A stretch of DNA of 39,333 bases, from contig JABJKH010000061.1 of the NCBI GenBank assembly GCA_018660465.1, positions 1 to 39,333 on the forward strand, written 5' to 3'. The notes under the pieces were generated by a model. The model was not told where the DNA came from, did not search any database, and was given only the letters and a program-made list of their open reading frames with translations. The DNA is from Rhodospirillaceae bacterium. GTDB taxonomy: Bacteria; Pseudomonadota; Alphaproteobacteria; Rhodospirillales; JABJKH01. Made by a program: the position numbers and the translations under genes. Position 1 is the stretch's first letter. Each line of letters opens with the position of its first letter. Positions 15,288 through 25,665 of the stretch are shown piece by piece.

Positions 15288-16484
15288 ATGTCCCGTCTGG
15301 ACGATCAGTTGGAAAACTTTTTGGAAACCCTGAAGGGCAAAGGCGTCCTGCGCGATCTAAAACCCGGCAATCCAGATGGCGCTGCCCATGTTTGGCGAGA
15401 CGGTCAAAAGCTAATAAATTTTTCTTCGAACAATTATTTAGGCCTCACCCAACATCCAAAGCTGATCGAACGCGCTGTTGCCTGGACAGAAAAGTGGGGC
15501 ACGGGATCGGGTGCCTCTCGATTGGTCACTGGCACGTTTGAAGCCCACACGATGGTTGAAGAAAAGCTGGCGGGATTAAAAGGCACCGAAAGCGCGTTGA
15601 TATTTAATTCAGGATTCCAGGCCAATGGCGCTGTCCTGCCCGCTTTGTTTGATAAAGAGATGCTGGGCCGCGACGCCATCGTCTTCACCGACCGCCTGAT
15701 CCATGCATCCCTGCACCAAGGATGTCGCGCAGCAGGGGTTCATGAAATTCGGTTTCGGCATAATGATCTGCCGCATCTGGAAAGCCTGCTTGAAAAATAC
15801 GATCAAGACGGCGGACGAAAATTTATCCTCACCGAGTCGGTTTTCAGCATGGATGGCGATCGCGCGGACCTCGAAGGGCTCTGTGATCTCGCTGACAAAT
15901 TCGATGCGTTCCTCTACGTCGATGAAGCCCATGCGACGGGAGTGTTGGGGCCGCAAGGCATGGGGCTGTCGGGCGATGTGCTTGGGCGCGTTGATCTGGT
16001 GATGGGAACGTTTAGCAAAGCGCTCGGAAGTTTCGGCGGCTACGTCGCCTGTTCAGAGCGCTTAAAAGACTATCTGATCAACCGTGCCGGTGGGTTCATC
16101 TATTCGACGTCGTTGCCGCCAGGTGTGCTGGGGGCCATGGACGCAGCGCTTGATCTGGTGCCAGAGATGGACGCGGAAAGGTCCAAACTGCATCGCCATG
16201 CCGGGCGACTGAGAGACGCCCTCAGCGCCCACGGCCTCGACACCTGTAATTCATCGACACAAATTGTCCCGGCCGTGCTGGGAGGCGTGGCGGAAACTTT
16301 GAATGCTGCGAGCATCTTGGAAGATGCCGGCATCCTGGGCATTGCCATTCGCCCCCCGACCGTCGCCAAAGACACAGCGCGTATTCGTTTTGCCCTTTCC
16401 GCTGAGCACCGCGACGAAGATGTTGAGAAGTTATTGGCGATGATTCCCAACATCGCGGCCCTAAAAAAAAGAGGTGCCGCATGA
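15288..16484 (+). CDS. bioF: 8-amino-7-oxononanoate synthase
   Basis: BioF is a PLP enzyme that condenses pimeloyl-thioester and L-alanine to 8-amino-7-oxononanoate, the first step of the biotin ring assembly pathway. The 398-residue protein has FSSNNYLGLTQHPKL, GTGSGASRLVTGTFEAH, FVDEAHA-type YVDEAHATGVLG, and the PLP lysine K244 in GTFSKALGSFGG. It resembles related alpha-oxoamine synthases, but the neighbours bioD, bioA and bioB settle the assignment. Its stop overlaps the bioD start by 4 bp (ATGA). No pimeloyl-synthesis gene (bioC, bioH, bioI, bioZ) is in the window. Confidence 0.93.
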   Translation: MSRLDDQLENFLETLKGKGVLRDLKPGNPDGAAHVWRDGQKLINFSSNNYLGLTQHPKLIERAVAWTEKWGTGSGASRLVTGTFEAHTMVEEKLAGLKGTESALIFNSGFQANGAVLPALFDKEMLGRDAIVFTDRLIHASLHQGCRAAGVHEIRFRHNDLPHLESLLEKYDQDGGRKFILTESVFSMDGDRADLEGLCDLADKFDAFLYVDEAHATGVLGPQGMGLSGDVLGRVDLVMGTFSKALGSFGGYVACSERLKDYLINRAGGFIYSTSLPPGVLGAMDAALDLVPEMDAERSKLHRHAGRLRDALSAHGLDTCNSSTQIVPAVLGGVAETLNAASILEDAGILGIAIRPPTVAKDTARIRFALSAEHRDEDVEKLLAMIPNIAALKKRGAA

Positions 16485-17104
16485 CAAAACGTGGAATTTT
16501 TGTAACCGGAACAGATACCGACATCGGCAAGACAATTGCCTCTGCTTGTTTGGTCCGAGCCCTTGATGCCGATTACTGGAAGCCTGTGCAGTCTGGTTTA
16601 ACAGAAGGACGCGATTGCGATACGATTTCTGAGCTAACAGGCCTGGAGGAAAGCCGCATTCATCCCTCCACCTATGAGCTACAAGCCCCCTTATCACCAC
16701 ACGAAGCAGCACGCTTGGAAGGCCTGCGTTTGGACATGAACCAGTTCAAGCTTCCCACTACCGATAATAATCTGGTCGTGGAAGGTGCTGGCGGCGTGCT
16801 CGTGCCGATCAACGAAGGGGCGTTGATGATTGATCTGATCGACCAACTTGATCTGCCGGTAGTCGTGGTAGCGCGGAGTGGGCTTGGGACCATCAATCAT
16901 ACCCTTCTAACTTTGGAAGCACTTCGAGCCCGAAACTTAGAATTATTAGGTGTGATCGTCAGTGGTCCCGCCAACTCTGCCAATATCGAAGCCATTCGAA
17001 CTTACGGCAAAATAAAAATCCTGCTTGAATTGGAACCCATTTCGCCGCTTGATTCAGCTGGAATAGATATAGCCGCCAAAAATTTAGAAAGTGAATTCTC
17101 TTGA
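16481..17104 (+). CDS. bioD: ATP-dependent dethiobiotin synthetase
   Basis: BioD closes the ureido ring of dethiobiotin from diaminopelargonic acid, carbon dioxide and ATP. The 207-residue protein begins with the P-loop FVTGTDTDIGKT (residues 7-18, K17). YWKPVQSG, the AAR-containing helix SPHEAARLEG and VVEGAGGVLVPI follow, all signature segments. It overlaps bioF by 4 bp and bioA by 4 bp, placing it inside a tightly coupled operon. Confidence 0.95.
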   Translation: MTKRGIFVTGTDTDIGKTIASACLVRALDADYWKPVQSGLTEGRDCDTISELTGLEESRIHPSTYELQAPLSPHEAARLEGLRLDMNQFKLPTTDNNLVVEGAGGVLVPINEGALMIDLIDQLDLPVVVVARSGLGTINHTLLTLEALRARNLELLGVIVSGPANSANIEAIRTYGKIKILLELEPISPLDSAGIDIAAKNLESEFS

Positions 17105-18414
17105 GCGATCTCGAATACCCCGGCCACGACAAGCGCCACGTCTGGCATCCGTTCACCCAGGCGCAAACAGCACCCGACCCGATTGCCATTCGGGCGGGGC
17201 GGGGTGCAGTCCTGTATGCCGAAGACGGGCGCGAATTCCTTGATGTGATTTCGTCCTGGTGGGTCACCTTGCACGGCCATGGTCATCCAAAGATTGCCGA
17301 GGCTGTTGCTGAGCAGGCCAAGAAATTGGAACAGGTCATCTTTGCAGGCTTTACCCATCGCCCTGCATCCACACTCGCCCAACGTCTTACTGCCTTGCTG
17401 CCAGGAAATTTGAACCGAGTCTTCTTTTCTGACGATGGCTCCACTGCTGTCGAGGTCGCGCTAAAAATGGCGCATCAGTACTGGCGTAACAAAGACCAGC
17501 CCGGACGATGCAAATATCTCGCCTTCGATGGCGGGTATCATGGTGACACAGTGGGTGCGATGTCGGCAGGGGCCAGTTCGGGATATTTCTCACAATGGGA
17601 AGACTTGATGTTCCAGGTTACCTCCCTGTCCTATCCGGAAACCTGGGAAGGCGATGGTGAGGTCGAGGCGAAGGAAGCTGCATCGCTTGCTGCCTTAGAC
17701 CAGTATCTGACTGACCACGGTAACGAGACCGCCGCCCTCATTGTCGAGCCTCTCGTCCAAGGAGCCTCCGGCATGCGCATGTGCCGACCTGAATTCTTGA
17801 CGGCAGTTGCTGCGCGTCTGAAGGCTGCCGACATTTTACTAATTTTCGACGAAGTGATGACCGGGTTCGGGCGCACCGGCGACTTATTTGCCTGTCTAAA
17901 GGCTACCGTAACCCCCGACATTATTTGCCTTTCAAAGGGCCTGACGGGTGGGTTTGTTCCAATGTCTGTCACCGTGTGTGCGGATGAAATTTATGAGGGG
18001 TTTTTGGGAGAAGACTTCGATCGGGCCCTCGCCCATGGCCATTCATTCACCGCTAATCCGATTGGGTGTGCTGCCGCGCTGGCATCAATGGATTTGCTGC
18101 TGGCCGATGAAACGCGGGCTGATATGAAAAGTATCGAATTATTACATCTGGAACGCATGTCTAGGCTGATGCACGCGCATGGGCTGCATCACGCGCGGGT
18201 CATGGGGACCATCGCTGCGATTGATGTGGTTGCTGCCGATGCGGGCTATACCGCTGCCATTGGTGCTAAGCTAAAAGAATATTTTATGGGCCAGGGATTG
18301 CTGATGCGGCCACTTGGTAATGTGATTTATCTGTTGCCTCCCTATTGCATAAGCGATACCCAATTGCATACCGCCTACGACGCCATCGAACAGGCGGCAG
18401 CGGATTTACTTTGA
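17101..18414 (+). CDS. bioA: Adenosylmethionine--8-amino-7-oxononanoate aminotransferase
   Basis: BioA transfers an amino group from S-adenosylmethionine to 8-amino-7-oxononanoate, giving diaminopelargonic acid. The 437-residue class III aminotransferase opens with RHVWHPFTQAQTAP. SSWWVTLHGHGHP is the typical BioA variant of that loop, and the internal aldimine lysine is K279 in CLSKGLTGGF. ILIFDEVMTGFGRTG holds the PLP-contacting aspartate. The start is TTG at 17101, overlapping the bioD stop as TTGA; no ATG lies near the domain start. Confidence 0.94.
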   Translation: MSDLEYPGHDKRHVWHPFTQAQTAPDPIAIRAGRGAVLYAEDGREFLDVISSWWVTLHGHGHPKIAEAVAEQAKKLEQVIFAGFTHRPASTLAQRLTALLPGNLNRVFFSDDGSTAVEVALKMAHQYWRNKDQPGRCKYLAFDGGYHGDTVGAMSAGASSGYFSQWEDLMFQVTSLSYPETWEGDGEVEAKEAASLAALDQYLTDHGNETAALIVEPLVQGASGMRMCRPEFLTAVAARLKAADILLIFDEVMTGFGRTGDLFACLKATVTPDIICLSKGLTGGFVPMSVTVCADEIYEGFLGEDFDRALAHGHSFTANPIGCAAALASMDLLLADETRADMKSIELLHLERMSRLMHAHGLHHARVMGTIAAIDVVAADAGYTAAIGAKLKEYFMGQGLLMRPLGNVIYLLPPYCISDTQLHTAYDAIEQAAADLL

Positions 18415-18435
18415 AGGCCAAAAAAAGGAAAGAGC

Positions 18436-19401
18436 ATGGCCACAGCGGCTTCCTTGAAACCACAAGCAGCGACCTGGACCCGAACACAAATCGTCGACTT
18501 GTTTGATTTGCCGTTCAACGACCTGCTGTTCCGCGCCCATGAAACACATCGCGATAATTTTGATCCCAACACGGTCCAATTAAGCACCTTGCTGTCGATC
18601 AAGACTGGCGGCTGCCAAGAGGACTGCAAATACTGCGCTCAGAGCAGCCACTTCGAAACAGAACTCACCGCCACCAAAACCTTGGCGGTCGAAGAAGTTC
18701 GCATCGAAGCCGAAAAAGCCAAGGCCGCTGGCGCGACTCGGTTCTGCATGGGGGCTGGCTGGCGCGACCTAAAAGACCGCGACGTTGAAACCATGACCGC
18801 GATGATCGGAGAAGTTAAAGCCCTCGGCATGGAAAGTTGCATGACCCTCGGCATGCTCAGCGACGACCATGCCCAGGCCTTGGGCGATGCGGGCTTGGAT
18901 TACTACAATCATAACGTCGACACCTCGCCGGAATACTACGACAAGATCATCACCACACGGACCTATCAGGACCGGCTGGATACCTTAAGCGCCGTCCGTC
19001 GCGTCGGCATGAAGGTGTGTTCGGGTGGCATCATCGGCATGGGAGAAACCTTGGATGATCGCGCCGGGATGTTGGAGACACTCGCGAACTTAGACCCTCA
19101 ACCCGAAAGCGTTCCAATCAATCAACTGGTGCCGATCCCGGGAACGCCCTTGGGCGATGTGGACGCACTTGATCCCTTTGAGATGGTCCGAACCGTTGCA
19201 GTCGCCCGCATCCTAATGCCGAAGTCCCATGTGCGCCTGTCCGCTGGTCGCCGGGAAATGTCGGAAGAAACTCAGGCGCTGTGTTATTTTGCTGGGGCTA
19301 ATTCCATTTTTTATGGTGAGAAATTGCTGACGACGGATAATCCTGATTTAGATGCAGACAAGGCTCTGTTCGATAAGCTAGGGATCAGCGGCGAGGCTTA
19401 A
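18436..19401 (+). CDS. bioB: Biotin synthase
   Basis: BioB is a radical SAM enzyme that inserts sulfur into dethiobiotin. The radical SAM cluster motif is CQEDCKYC with C60, C64 and C67, followed by AQSSH. The second-cluster region includes [50 protein letters not shown] and the arginine in RLSAGRREM. The product has 321 residues, normal for the family. GGAAAG lies upstream of the ATG. It is the last gene of the bioFDAB block; a long inverted palindromic element starts 3 bp after its stop and may end transcription. Confidence 0.96.
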   Translation: MATAASLKPQAATWTRTQIVDLFDLPFNDLLFRAHETHRDNFDPNTVQLSTLLSIKTGGCQEDCKYCAQSSHFETELTATKTLAVEEVRIEAEKAKAAGATRFCMGAGWRDLKDRDVETMTAMIGEVKALGMESCMTLGMLSDDHAQALGDAGLDYYNHNVDTSPEYYDKIITTRTYQDRLDTLSAVRRVGMKVCSGGIIGMGETLDDRAGMLETLANLDPQPESVPINQLVPIPGTPLGDVDALDPFEMVRTVAVARILMPKSHVRLSAGRREMSEETQALCYFAGANSIFYGEKLLTTDNPDLDADKALFDKLGISGEA

Positions 19402-19404
19402 CTT

Positions 19405-19514
19405 GGCGTCCTTCGAGACGCGCTTTCAGCGCTCCTCAGGATGAAGATTCTTTTTTATTTTCAAATATATTCTTCATCCTGAGGAGCCGCGTCAGCGGCG
19501 TCTCGAAGGACGCC
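19405..19514. repeat. Inverted pair of palindromic elements forming a 110-bp hairpin
   Basis: The left arm (19405-19447) and right arm (19471-19514) are reverse complements over two 16-base blocks, GGCGTCCTTCGAGACG and CTCCTCAGGATGAAGA. Between the blocks each arm has its own short hairpin (CGCTTTCAGCG on the left, CCGCGTCAGCGG on the right). A 23-base AT-rich loop separates the arms. The core (CCTTCGAGACG and CTCCTCAGGATGA) resembles an intergenic palindromic repeat I know as frequent in many alphaproteobacterial genomes. Lying between the convergent bioB and M23 genes, it could act as a bidirectional terminator. Confidence 0.85.
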
Positions 19515-19521
19515 GTCTATA

Positions 19522-20592
19522 CTATTGCAGCTTAACTGTTCGGGTTAGACGAAAAACTTGCCTGTCTCCCGATGCCAATTTTCGAACCAGACGAATTTCC
19601 CCCCGGTACACCCCCGGTAGCCACAGCTTCGCCGCCCGACGTTTCTTAGCGGTGAAAAATTTCCTGATCTGGGTGCGCCGTATGATCGCCTTGGCCGCCA
19701 GAATTCGCGTGCGATTGGGCGCGAATACTTCAAACAACAAAACATCACCTTTTCTCAGGCCAAAAATATCAGCCCATAAATTCAGCGCCGCCGCCGTTCG
19801 GGGAACTTTAATGTCGTGATATTTTCCTGCCCGAGCCCGGCCTGCCTTAGGATCGCGACCGGTAAACCCACCCATATAAATGTTGGTCGGACGATAGGTG
19901 AGCTGTTTCAGCGCGGCCTTATTCCACAGCGGTGCAGACGATTTGCCGCAGCCTGATCCCTGAGATAATCCGGTGAAGGGATCAACAATGACTTTGTTAC
20001 GGCTCACTTGAAAATGCAGATGAGGAAATTCCGTTCGGCCTGATAAGCCGACAAAGCCCAGCCATTGGCCCGCCTTTACCCGAGTGCCTCGGCGGGCTTT
20101 TACGCTTTTGTTCCGCATGTGGCAGTACTGGGTGACCCATCCACCGGCATGCTGAATGCGGACTGCATTGCCGCAATCCTTGCCCTTCAGCGCCTTCACT
20201 CCGCCGATTTTTCGGTAATTGACATCTCGCATCCCCTTACGCACGCCCAAGACCACCCCATCGGCAGCGGCCACCACAGGGACACCCCGGTCGATGGGCT
20301 TTGGCACAGAACCCACCGTGACCTCGAACCCCCGTCGCATGACGGCCAGATCACGAACCGCGAAGTCGGTTCCCTTATGCTTGTTGTAGACCTTGTGGCC
20401 GCACGCATAATCGATCGCATTCTTCGACCGATCCGCATCGACATAATTGACAATCCAGCAGTTTCTGCCTGGCGTGCAGCTGATTGGCAGGCGAAATGAA
20501 ATCCCTGAGCCTAATTCTGTTGCCGTGCTTGGTCGAGGGCAAACAACGGTCAAGATTGCTGCGCAAATCCAGATTATATTTCTAAAATTCAT
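19522..20592 (-). CDS. Secreted M23-family metallopeptidase (LytM-type)
   Basis: The 356-residue protein has a Sec signal peptide (MNFRNIIWICAAILTVVC, likely cleaved after STA near residue 24). An M23/LytM domain follows with the zinc ligands H72 and D76 in NKHKGTDF and H193 in FPHLHFQVS, and the catalytic H158 in QYCHM. All motif residues are present, so it should be an active peptidoglycan or cell-envelope endopeptidase in the periplasm. Many cysteines (for example C39, C45, C64) suggest disulfide bonds. The C-terminal 130 residues form a separate beta-rich region of unknown role. It is convergent with bioB and divergent from ribF, so probably has its own promoter. Confidence 0.9.
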   Translation of the reverse strand: MNFRNIIWICAAILTVVCPRPSTATELGSGISFRLPISCTPGRNCWIVNYVDADRSKNAIDYACGHKVYNKHKGTDFAVRDLAVMRRGFEVTVGSVPKPIDRGVPVVAAADGVVLGVRKGMRDVNYRKIGGVKALKGKDCGNAVRIQHAGGWVTQYCHMRNKSVKARRGTRVKAGQWLGFVGLSGRTEFPHLHFQVSRNKVIVDPFTGLSQGSGCGKSSAPLWNKAALKQLTYRPTNIYMGGFTGRDPKAGRARAGKYHDIKVPRTAAALNLWADIFGLRKGDVLLFEVFAPNRTRILAAKAIIRRTQIRKFFTAKKRRAAKLWLPGVYRGEIRLVRKLASGDRQVFRLTRTVKLQ

Positions 20593-20682
20593 GAGATTAG
20601 GATACTCGGATTTTAACCTGTGACTCTACAACAAAGCGATTGTCCTTGACCCGCTCTAGGCCCCCTGACACTTTTCCGCGCC

Positions 20683-21612
20683 ATGCAAGTTTTTACATCC
20701 TATGAGAACCTACCGGACGATGTCCGTGAAGGCGTTGTTGCCATCGGCAATTTTGATGGCGTGCACCGTGGCCATCAGGTTGTTGTCAACGAGGCTGGGC
20801 GCTACGCAAAGGGCGACGGTGTGCCGTGGTCGGTGCTGACGTTTGAGCCGCATCCGCGCCGTGTGTTTGCACCAGACGGCCCACCGTTTCGCCTGACCCC
20901 TGCGGATGCCAAAGCCCGCGCGATTGAAAACCTTGGCGTGGACGCCTTGATCGTGCTGACGTTCGACAAATCCTTTTCAGAACGCAGCGCGGATAGTTTC
21001 GTCCACGACGTCTTGGTTGGCGGATTAAAGGCCCAGCACGTGGTTGCGGGATATGATTTCAAGTTCGGCCATAAGCGCGCCGGCAATTGCGAATTGTTAC
21101 TGCACAAAGGTCAGGAAGAAGGCTTCGATTTCACCGCCGTTCAGGCCCACAATGACGAAGACGGCGAAGTAATTTCATCGACCCGTATCCGGGAGTTTCT
21201 AGTTGCGGGAAAGCCCCGTCAGGCCGCAGACCTACTTGGAAGACCTTTTGAAATCGAAGGCGAAGTCCAACATGGCGAAGAAATCGGCCGCACCATGGGT
21301 TTCCCGACAGTGAATTTGTTCATGGGCGATTACATGCACCCGGCGAATGGAATTTATGCGGTGCGGGTCGAGGTCAACGGCGTGTCTCACGATGGCGCCG
21401 CCAGTCTCGGCTATCGCCCGACATTCGACGGAAAGGACCTTATTTTTGAAGCTCACCTGTTCGATTTTGTTGGCGATTTATATGGTCAAAACGTCCGTGT
21501 GGCGCTGATTGAATACCTTAGGCCTGAAAAGAAGTTTGACGGGACAGATGATTTAAAGGCACAAATCGCCCTGGATTGCGACCAAGCCCAAAAAATATTG
21601 GCCAATTTTTGA
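20683..21612 (+). CDS. ribF: Bifunctional riboflavin kinase / FMN adenylyltransferase
   Basis: RibF makes FMN and then FAD from riboflavin. The N-terminal nucleotidyltransferase domain (about residues 15-165) has GNFDGVHRGHQ, TFEPHPRRVF and SSTRIREFL. The C-terminal flavokinase domain (about 183-305) has GRTMGFPTVN, NGIYAVRV, GYRPTFDGKDL and EAHLFDF. The length of 309 residues is standard. ileS follows after 16 bp, the typical alphaproteobacterial ribF-ileS-lspA arrangement. Confidence 0.95.
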   Translation: MQVFTSYENLPDDVREGVVAIGNFDGVHRGHQVVVNEAGRYAKGDGVPWSVLTFEPHPRRVFAPDGPPFRLTPADAKARAIENLGVDALIVLTFDKSFSERSADSFVHDVLVGGLKAQHVVAGYDFKFGHKRAGNCELLLHKGQEEGFDFTAVQAHNDEDGEVISSTRIREFLVAGKPRQAADLLGRPFEIEGEVQHGEEIGRTMGFPTVNLFMGDYMHPANGIYAVRVEVNGVSHDGAASLGYRPTFDGKDLIFEAHLFDFVGDLYGQNVRVALIEYLRPEKKFDGTDDLKAQIALDCDQAQKILANF

Positions 21613-21628
21613 CGGATGAGACATTAAC

Positions 21629-24421
21629 GTGGATTACAAACCAACACTCTTTCTGCCTAAAACCGACTTTCCGATGAAGGCCGGATTGGCGATGCGTGAA
21701 CCGGAGACCCTGAAACGATGGGAAGATTCGGATTTGTACGGCCAACTACGCGCTCAGTCCAAGGGGCGCGAGAAATTCATCCTGCATGACGGCCCACCGT
21801 ACGCCAACGGCAATCTGCACATTGGCCACGCGCTCAACAAAATTTTGAAAGACGTCATCAATCGGTCCCAACAAATGATGGGCAAGGACGCTGTCTATGT
21901 GCCGGGCTGGGATTGTCACGGGCTGCCTATCGAATGGAAGATCGAGGAAAAATATCGAGCTAAGGGCAAGGACAAGGATGACGTTCCCATTGTTCAATTT
22001 CGCCAGGAATGCCGTGAATTTGCAGCGAAATGGATCGATGTTCAGCGTGAAGAATTCGAACGGCTAGGTATCCTTGGGGATTGGGCGAACCCCTATACCA
22101 CCATGACCTACGCCGCCGAGGCACAAATTGTTCGCGAACTGAGCAAGTTCCTGATGGATGGCTCGCTCTATAAAGGGGCCAAGCCGGTGATGTGGTCGGT
22201 GGTGGAAAAGACTGCGCTCGCCGAGGCCGAAGTCGAATACCACGATCACACCTCGACAACGATCTTCGTGCGTTTTCCGGTTCAGAAAACAACTCAAAAA
22301 GAATTAGAAGGCGCGTCCATCGTCATTTGGACGACGACTCCTTGGACCATGCCTGGTAACCGCGCGGTCGCCTTTGGCCCTGAATATGACTATGCGATTT
22401 TCCGCGTCGATGCGGTCGATGAAGACAGCTTGGCGGTCGTTGGCGAACGCTTGATCTTGGCGGCACCCTTAGCCGACTCGGTTAAAGCTGCGGCAGGGAT
22501 TTCTGATTGGACGATGGAAGGCCCCGCAACGGGTCTCGAAGGCACGATCTGCAAACATCCGCTGAATGGCCAGGGATACGATTTCGATATCCCTGCCCTC
22601 CCCGCAGATTTCGTTGAAATGGAAACAGGCACGGGCTTTGTCCACATCGCCCCAGGTCACGGCGCTGATGACTGGGAGTTAGGAACCGCACATGATATCG
22701 CGGTTCCCGATACGGTTGGGGGAGATGGATTGTATTTCGACCACGTCCCCCTATTCGCCGGCAAGCATGTCTTTAAGGTGAACCCCGAAGTGGTCGAGAC
22801 CCTCAAGGACGCGGGTGGTTTACTGGCATCCGGAAAGTTGGTGCATAGCTATCCCCATTCCTGGCGCTCAAAGGCACCGCTGATCTTCCGCAATACGCCG
22901 CAATGGTTCATCAGCATGGATAAGTCCAATCTGCGGGAAAAAGCCTTAAAGGCCATCGATGAGACAAAATTCTACCCCGCGACCGGACGCAATCGTCTAC
23001 AGGGTATGATCGAGTCGCGGCCGGATTGGTGTGTCTCCCGCCAACGGGCCTGGGGTGTCCCCATCACCGTGTTCGTTAACAAATCAAGTGGTGAGCCATT
23101 GCGCGACCAAGCCGTGCTAGACCGTATTATTGATGCCGTCGAAGCCGAAGGTGCCGACGCTTGGTTTGCCTCCGAGCCGTCACGCTTCCTGAGCCCTAAC
23201 TATGATCCCGCCGATTACGACCAAGTGACCGATATTCTGGATGTGTGGTTTGATTCAGGGTCCACCCATGCCTTTGTGCTGGAGGACCGGGAAGAACTCG
23301 CCTGGCCGGCTCAGCTTTATCTTGAAGGCAGCGATCAGCATCGCGGCTGGTTCCATTCATCGTTGCTTGAATCCTGTGGCACCAGAGGGCGTGCACCTTA
23401 TGAAGCCGTTCTAACCCACGGTTTTGTCATGGGCGCGGACGGCCAAAAAATGTCTAAATCCCTCGGCAACATTGTCGCCCCCCAAGATGTGATTAAACAA
23501 CAAGGCGCTGATATCCTACGGCTATGGGTGGTGGGCTCTGATTATTCGGACGACCTTCGGATCGGGCCCGACATTCTCAAACAGCATTCAGATGTCTACC
23601 GCAGGCTCCGGAACACGCTACGTTATCTGCTCGGCAACCTGAATGAATTCGATGACAGCGAAAAATTGGACCGGGCTGATATGCCTGAGTTGGAACAATG
23701 GGTGCTGCACCGAATTTGGGAAATGGATCGACTGGTCCGACAATCGTGCAACGACTACGAATTCCATGCACTATTTGGCGAACTGCATAATTTTTGTTCG
23801 GTGGAATTGTCGGCGTTCTATTTCGATATCCGTAAAGACAGCCTGTATTGCGACGCCAGCACTTCGACCCGGCGACGGGCGGCACGAACCGTTCTGGATA
23901 CCCTGTTCAATTGCCTGACCGCGTGGTTCGCGCCGTTTATTTGCTTTACTGCGGAAGAAGCCTGGCGAGCCCGCACCGGCGATGACTCCAGCGTGCACCT
24001 GCAGCAATTCCCTGAAATTCCCGATACGTGGCAGAACGATGACCTCGCTGCCAAGTGGGCCAAGGTCCGTGACCTTCGCCGCGTTGTCACCGGCGCCCTG
24101 GAAGTCGAACGCGCCGAAAAGCGCATTCGTTCAAGCCTGCAAGCCCACCCCCATGTTTACGTGGGTGCCGACTATATCGAAGCCATGGCAGGTCTCGATC
24201 TAAGTGAGATCGCAATCACCTCCGGTGCGACGTTGAGCGAAGCCTCCGCCCCAGAGGGCGCATTCACTCTCGCGGATGTCGCAGACGTGGCCGTGGTTCC
24301 CAATACCGCTGACGGTGCCAAGTGCGAACGGTGCTGGATGGTTATGGACGATGTCGGTGCCGACCCTGACCACCCCGATGCCTGCGGCCGCTGTGCCGAG
24401 GCAGTGAAAAGCCAGGACTAA
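21629..24421 (+). CDS. ileS: Isoleucyl-tRNA synthetase
   Basis: IleS charges tRNA-Ile and edits mischarged valine. The 930-residue class I synthetase has HIGH at 64-67 ([11 protein letters not shown]) and the editing CP1 region with [16 protein letters not shown] and [21 protein letters not shown] lies at 607-611 ([10 protein letters not shown]). The anticodon-binding domain ends in a zinc finger, CERCWM through CGRCAEAV. This is the bacterial zinc-containing form. The start is GTG at 21629; [20 protein letters not shown] matches family N-termini, so this start is well supported. No T-box or other leader element was seen. Confidence 0.97.
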   Translation: MDYKPTLFLPKTDFPMKAGLAMREPETLKRWEDSDLYGQLRAQSKGREKFILHDGPPYANGNLHIGHALNKILKDVINRSQQMMGKDAVYVPGWDCHGLPIEWKIEEKYRAKGKDKDDVPIVQFRQECREFAAKWIDVQREEFERLGILGDWANPYTTMTYAAEAQIVRELSKFLMDGSLYKGAKPVMWSVVEKTALAEAEVEYHDHTSTTIFVRFPVQKTTQKELEGASIVIWTTTPWTMPGNRAVAFGPEYDYAIFRVDAVDEDSLAVVGERLILAAPLADSVKAAAGISDWTMEGPATGLEGTICKHPLNGQGYDFDIPALPADFVEMETGTGFVHIAPGHGADDWELGTAHDIAVPDTVGGDGLYFDHVPLFAGKHVFKVNPEVVETLKDAGGLLASGKLVHSYPHSWRSKAPLIFRNTPQWFISMDKSNLREKALKAIDETKFYPATGRNRLQGMIESRPDWCVSRQRAWGVPITVFVNKSSGEPLRDQAVLDRIIDAVEAEGADAWFASEPSRFLSPNYDPADYDQVTDILDVWFDSGSTHAFVLEDREELAWPAQLYLEGSDQHRGWFHSSLLESCGTRGRAPYEAVLTHGFVMGADGQKMSKSLGNIVAPQDVIKQQGADILRLWVVGSDYSDDLRIGPDILKQHSDVYRRLRNTLRYLLGNLNEFDDSEKLDRADMPELEQWVLHRIWEMDRLVRQSCNDYEFHALFGELHNFCSVELSAFYFDIRKDSLYCDASTSTRRRAARTVLDTLFNCLTAWFAPFICFTAEEAWRARTGDDSSVHLQQFPEIPDTWQNDDLAAKWAKVRDLRRVVTGALEVERAEKRIRSSLQAHPHVYVGADYIEAMAGLDLSEIAITSGATLSEASAPEGAFTLADVADVAVVPNTADGAKCERCWMVMDDVGADPDHPDACGRCAEAVKSQD

Positions 24422-24434
24422 CCCAGTGAATTCC

Positions 24435-24911
24435 ATGCCCCCCTTGCGGCTCGGACTGCTCGCGGCAGCAATCGTGGCAGTGCTCGACCAGGCCTCTAAA
24501 TACTGGATTGTTGAGATTGTGATGCAGCCACCCAGGCTCATCCCAGTCACGCCTTTCTTTAATCTGGTTCTTGGCAGGAACTGTGGCGTGAGCTTTGGCT
24601 TCCTCCGACTTGACTGCGCTGTAAGTGCATGGGTTTTGTCGGGGTTGGCCCTGGCCATTGTTGTGGCGCTTGTCATTTGGCTGCGCCAAGCGGAAGGGCC
24701 TTGGATTGCAGGGGCGCTTGGTTTGGTGATCGGCGGTGCTATAGGCAACGTGTTCGATCGGATCTTTCAGGGCGGCGGCGTGGTGGACTTCCTTGATTTT
24801 TATGTTGGCACCTTTCACTGGCCCGCGTTCAACGTAGCGGATACAGCGATCACGGTCGGTGCAGCGATATTAATATTGGAATCCTTGTTTGTACGTCCTG
24901 AAAAGGAGTAA
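24435..24911 (+). CDS. lspA: Lipoprotein signal peptidase (signal peptidase II)
   Basis: LspA is an inner-membrane aspartyl protease that removes signal peptides from diacylglyceryl-modified prolipoproteins. Four hydrophobic segments are visible. The catalytic aspartates are D108 in GNVFDRI and D136 in FNVADTAI. The conserved loop reads NLVLGRNCGVSFGF, with cysteine where many members have threonine. The product is 158 residues from the ATG at 24435; a GTG at 24426 would add three. It lies 13 bp behind ileS and directly before a gene encoding a lipoprotein that it would process. Confidence 0.94.
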   Translation: MPPLRLGLLAAAIVAVLDQASKYWIVEIVMQPPRLIPVTPFFNLVLGRNCGVSFGFLRLDCAVSAWVLSGLALAIVVALVIWLRQAEGPWIAGALGLVIGGAIGNVFDRIFQGGGVVDFLDFYVGTFHWPAFNVADTAITVGAAILILESLFVRPEKE

Positions 24912-24939
24912 AATGGTTGTTCGATCGGTTCACTGAATT

Positions 24940-25536
24940 ATGCGGTTTTTAGCGATGAGAAAAATTGGATTTTTGAGTATTTTCCTGGTGGGCAGCCTGC
25001 TTAGCGGCTGTGACAGCATTTCCAAAGCTGTGCTGAATAAGAAGTCCTCGCCGGATGAATTCTCGGTTTATACCCGCGCGCCACTCAGCATTCCGCGCGA
25101 TTTCGGACTGAAGGCCCCAAAACCAGGCACCACCCGTCCGCAAGAAGTTTCACCCCGCAGTCGGGCGAAAGTTGCGGTTATGGGTCGGCAGTCCGGACGT
25201 GCGGGGCAGGTTGCCTCTAACTCGCAAATCCAGGGAAGCCGCGGCGTGATGGTGCTGCTGCGGGACACCGGCAGCCTAAAAGCAACTTCAGATATCCGGA
25301 AACAGATCGACGCCGAAGCGGATGACCGCATTGCGGCTCGGGCAAGTATTACCGACCGGCTGTTGTTCTGGGAGGCCAAGCAGCTTGACGAAGTCGTTGT
25401 GCACCCGCTGAAAGAAGCGCACCGCATCAAACAAGCCGTCACCAAAGGCAAAAAGGTCACTGGATCAGGCTCTGTCACCATCTCCCGACAGGAAGACCCC
25501 AATCGGAGTTTCCTGAGCAAATTGTTATTTGACTAA
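24940..25536 (+). CDS. DUF3035-type outer-envelope lipoprotein
   Basis: The 198-residue protein has a lipoprotein signal peptide ending in the lipobox LLSGC, so C24 becomes the lipidated N-terminal residue. Downstream, SPDEFSVYTRAPLSIPRDFGLKAPKPG is the hallmark of DUF3035 proteins of alphaproteobacteria. The remainder is basic and polar, with a predicted helical stretch near ADDRIAARASITDRLLFWE. The function is unknown. A second in-frame ATG at 24955 is an equally good start. The place between lspA and two M16 peptidases is conserved as far as I know and may indicate an envelope role. Confidence 0.82.
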   Translation: MRFLAMRKIGFLSIFLVGSLLSGCDSISKAVLNKKSSPDEFSVYTRAPLSIPRDFGLKAPKPGTTRPQEVSPRSRAKVAVMGRQSGRAGQVASNSQIQGSRGVMVLLRDTGSLKATSDIRKQIDAEADDRIAARASITDRLLFWEAKQLDEVVVHPLKEAHRIKQAVTKGKKVTGSGSVTISRQEDPNRSFLSKLLFD

Positions 25537-25665
25537 ATCGGTTCTTTCCTCCCAATCAGTCACAATATCGTTAGTATTTATGGGGTCTGCCTTATGCATG
25601 CCCTATTCTATCTCTTGAATGCAGAGCAAATTTGAAAGCGCGACAGACGGTACCTTGGAATTGGA

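Noticed and set aside
21600-21630. T-box or riboswitch ahead of ribF or ileS
   Set aside because: Only 16 bp separate ribF and ileS and 90 bp lie before ribF; no conserved T-box or FMN-riboswitch elements were found.
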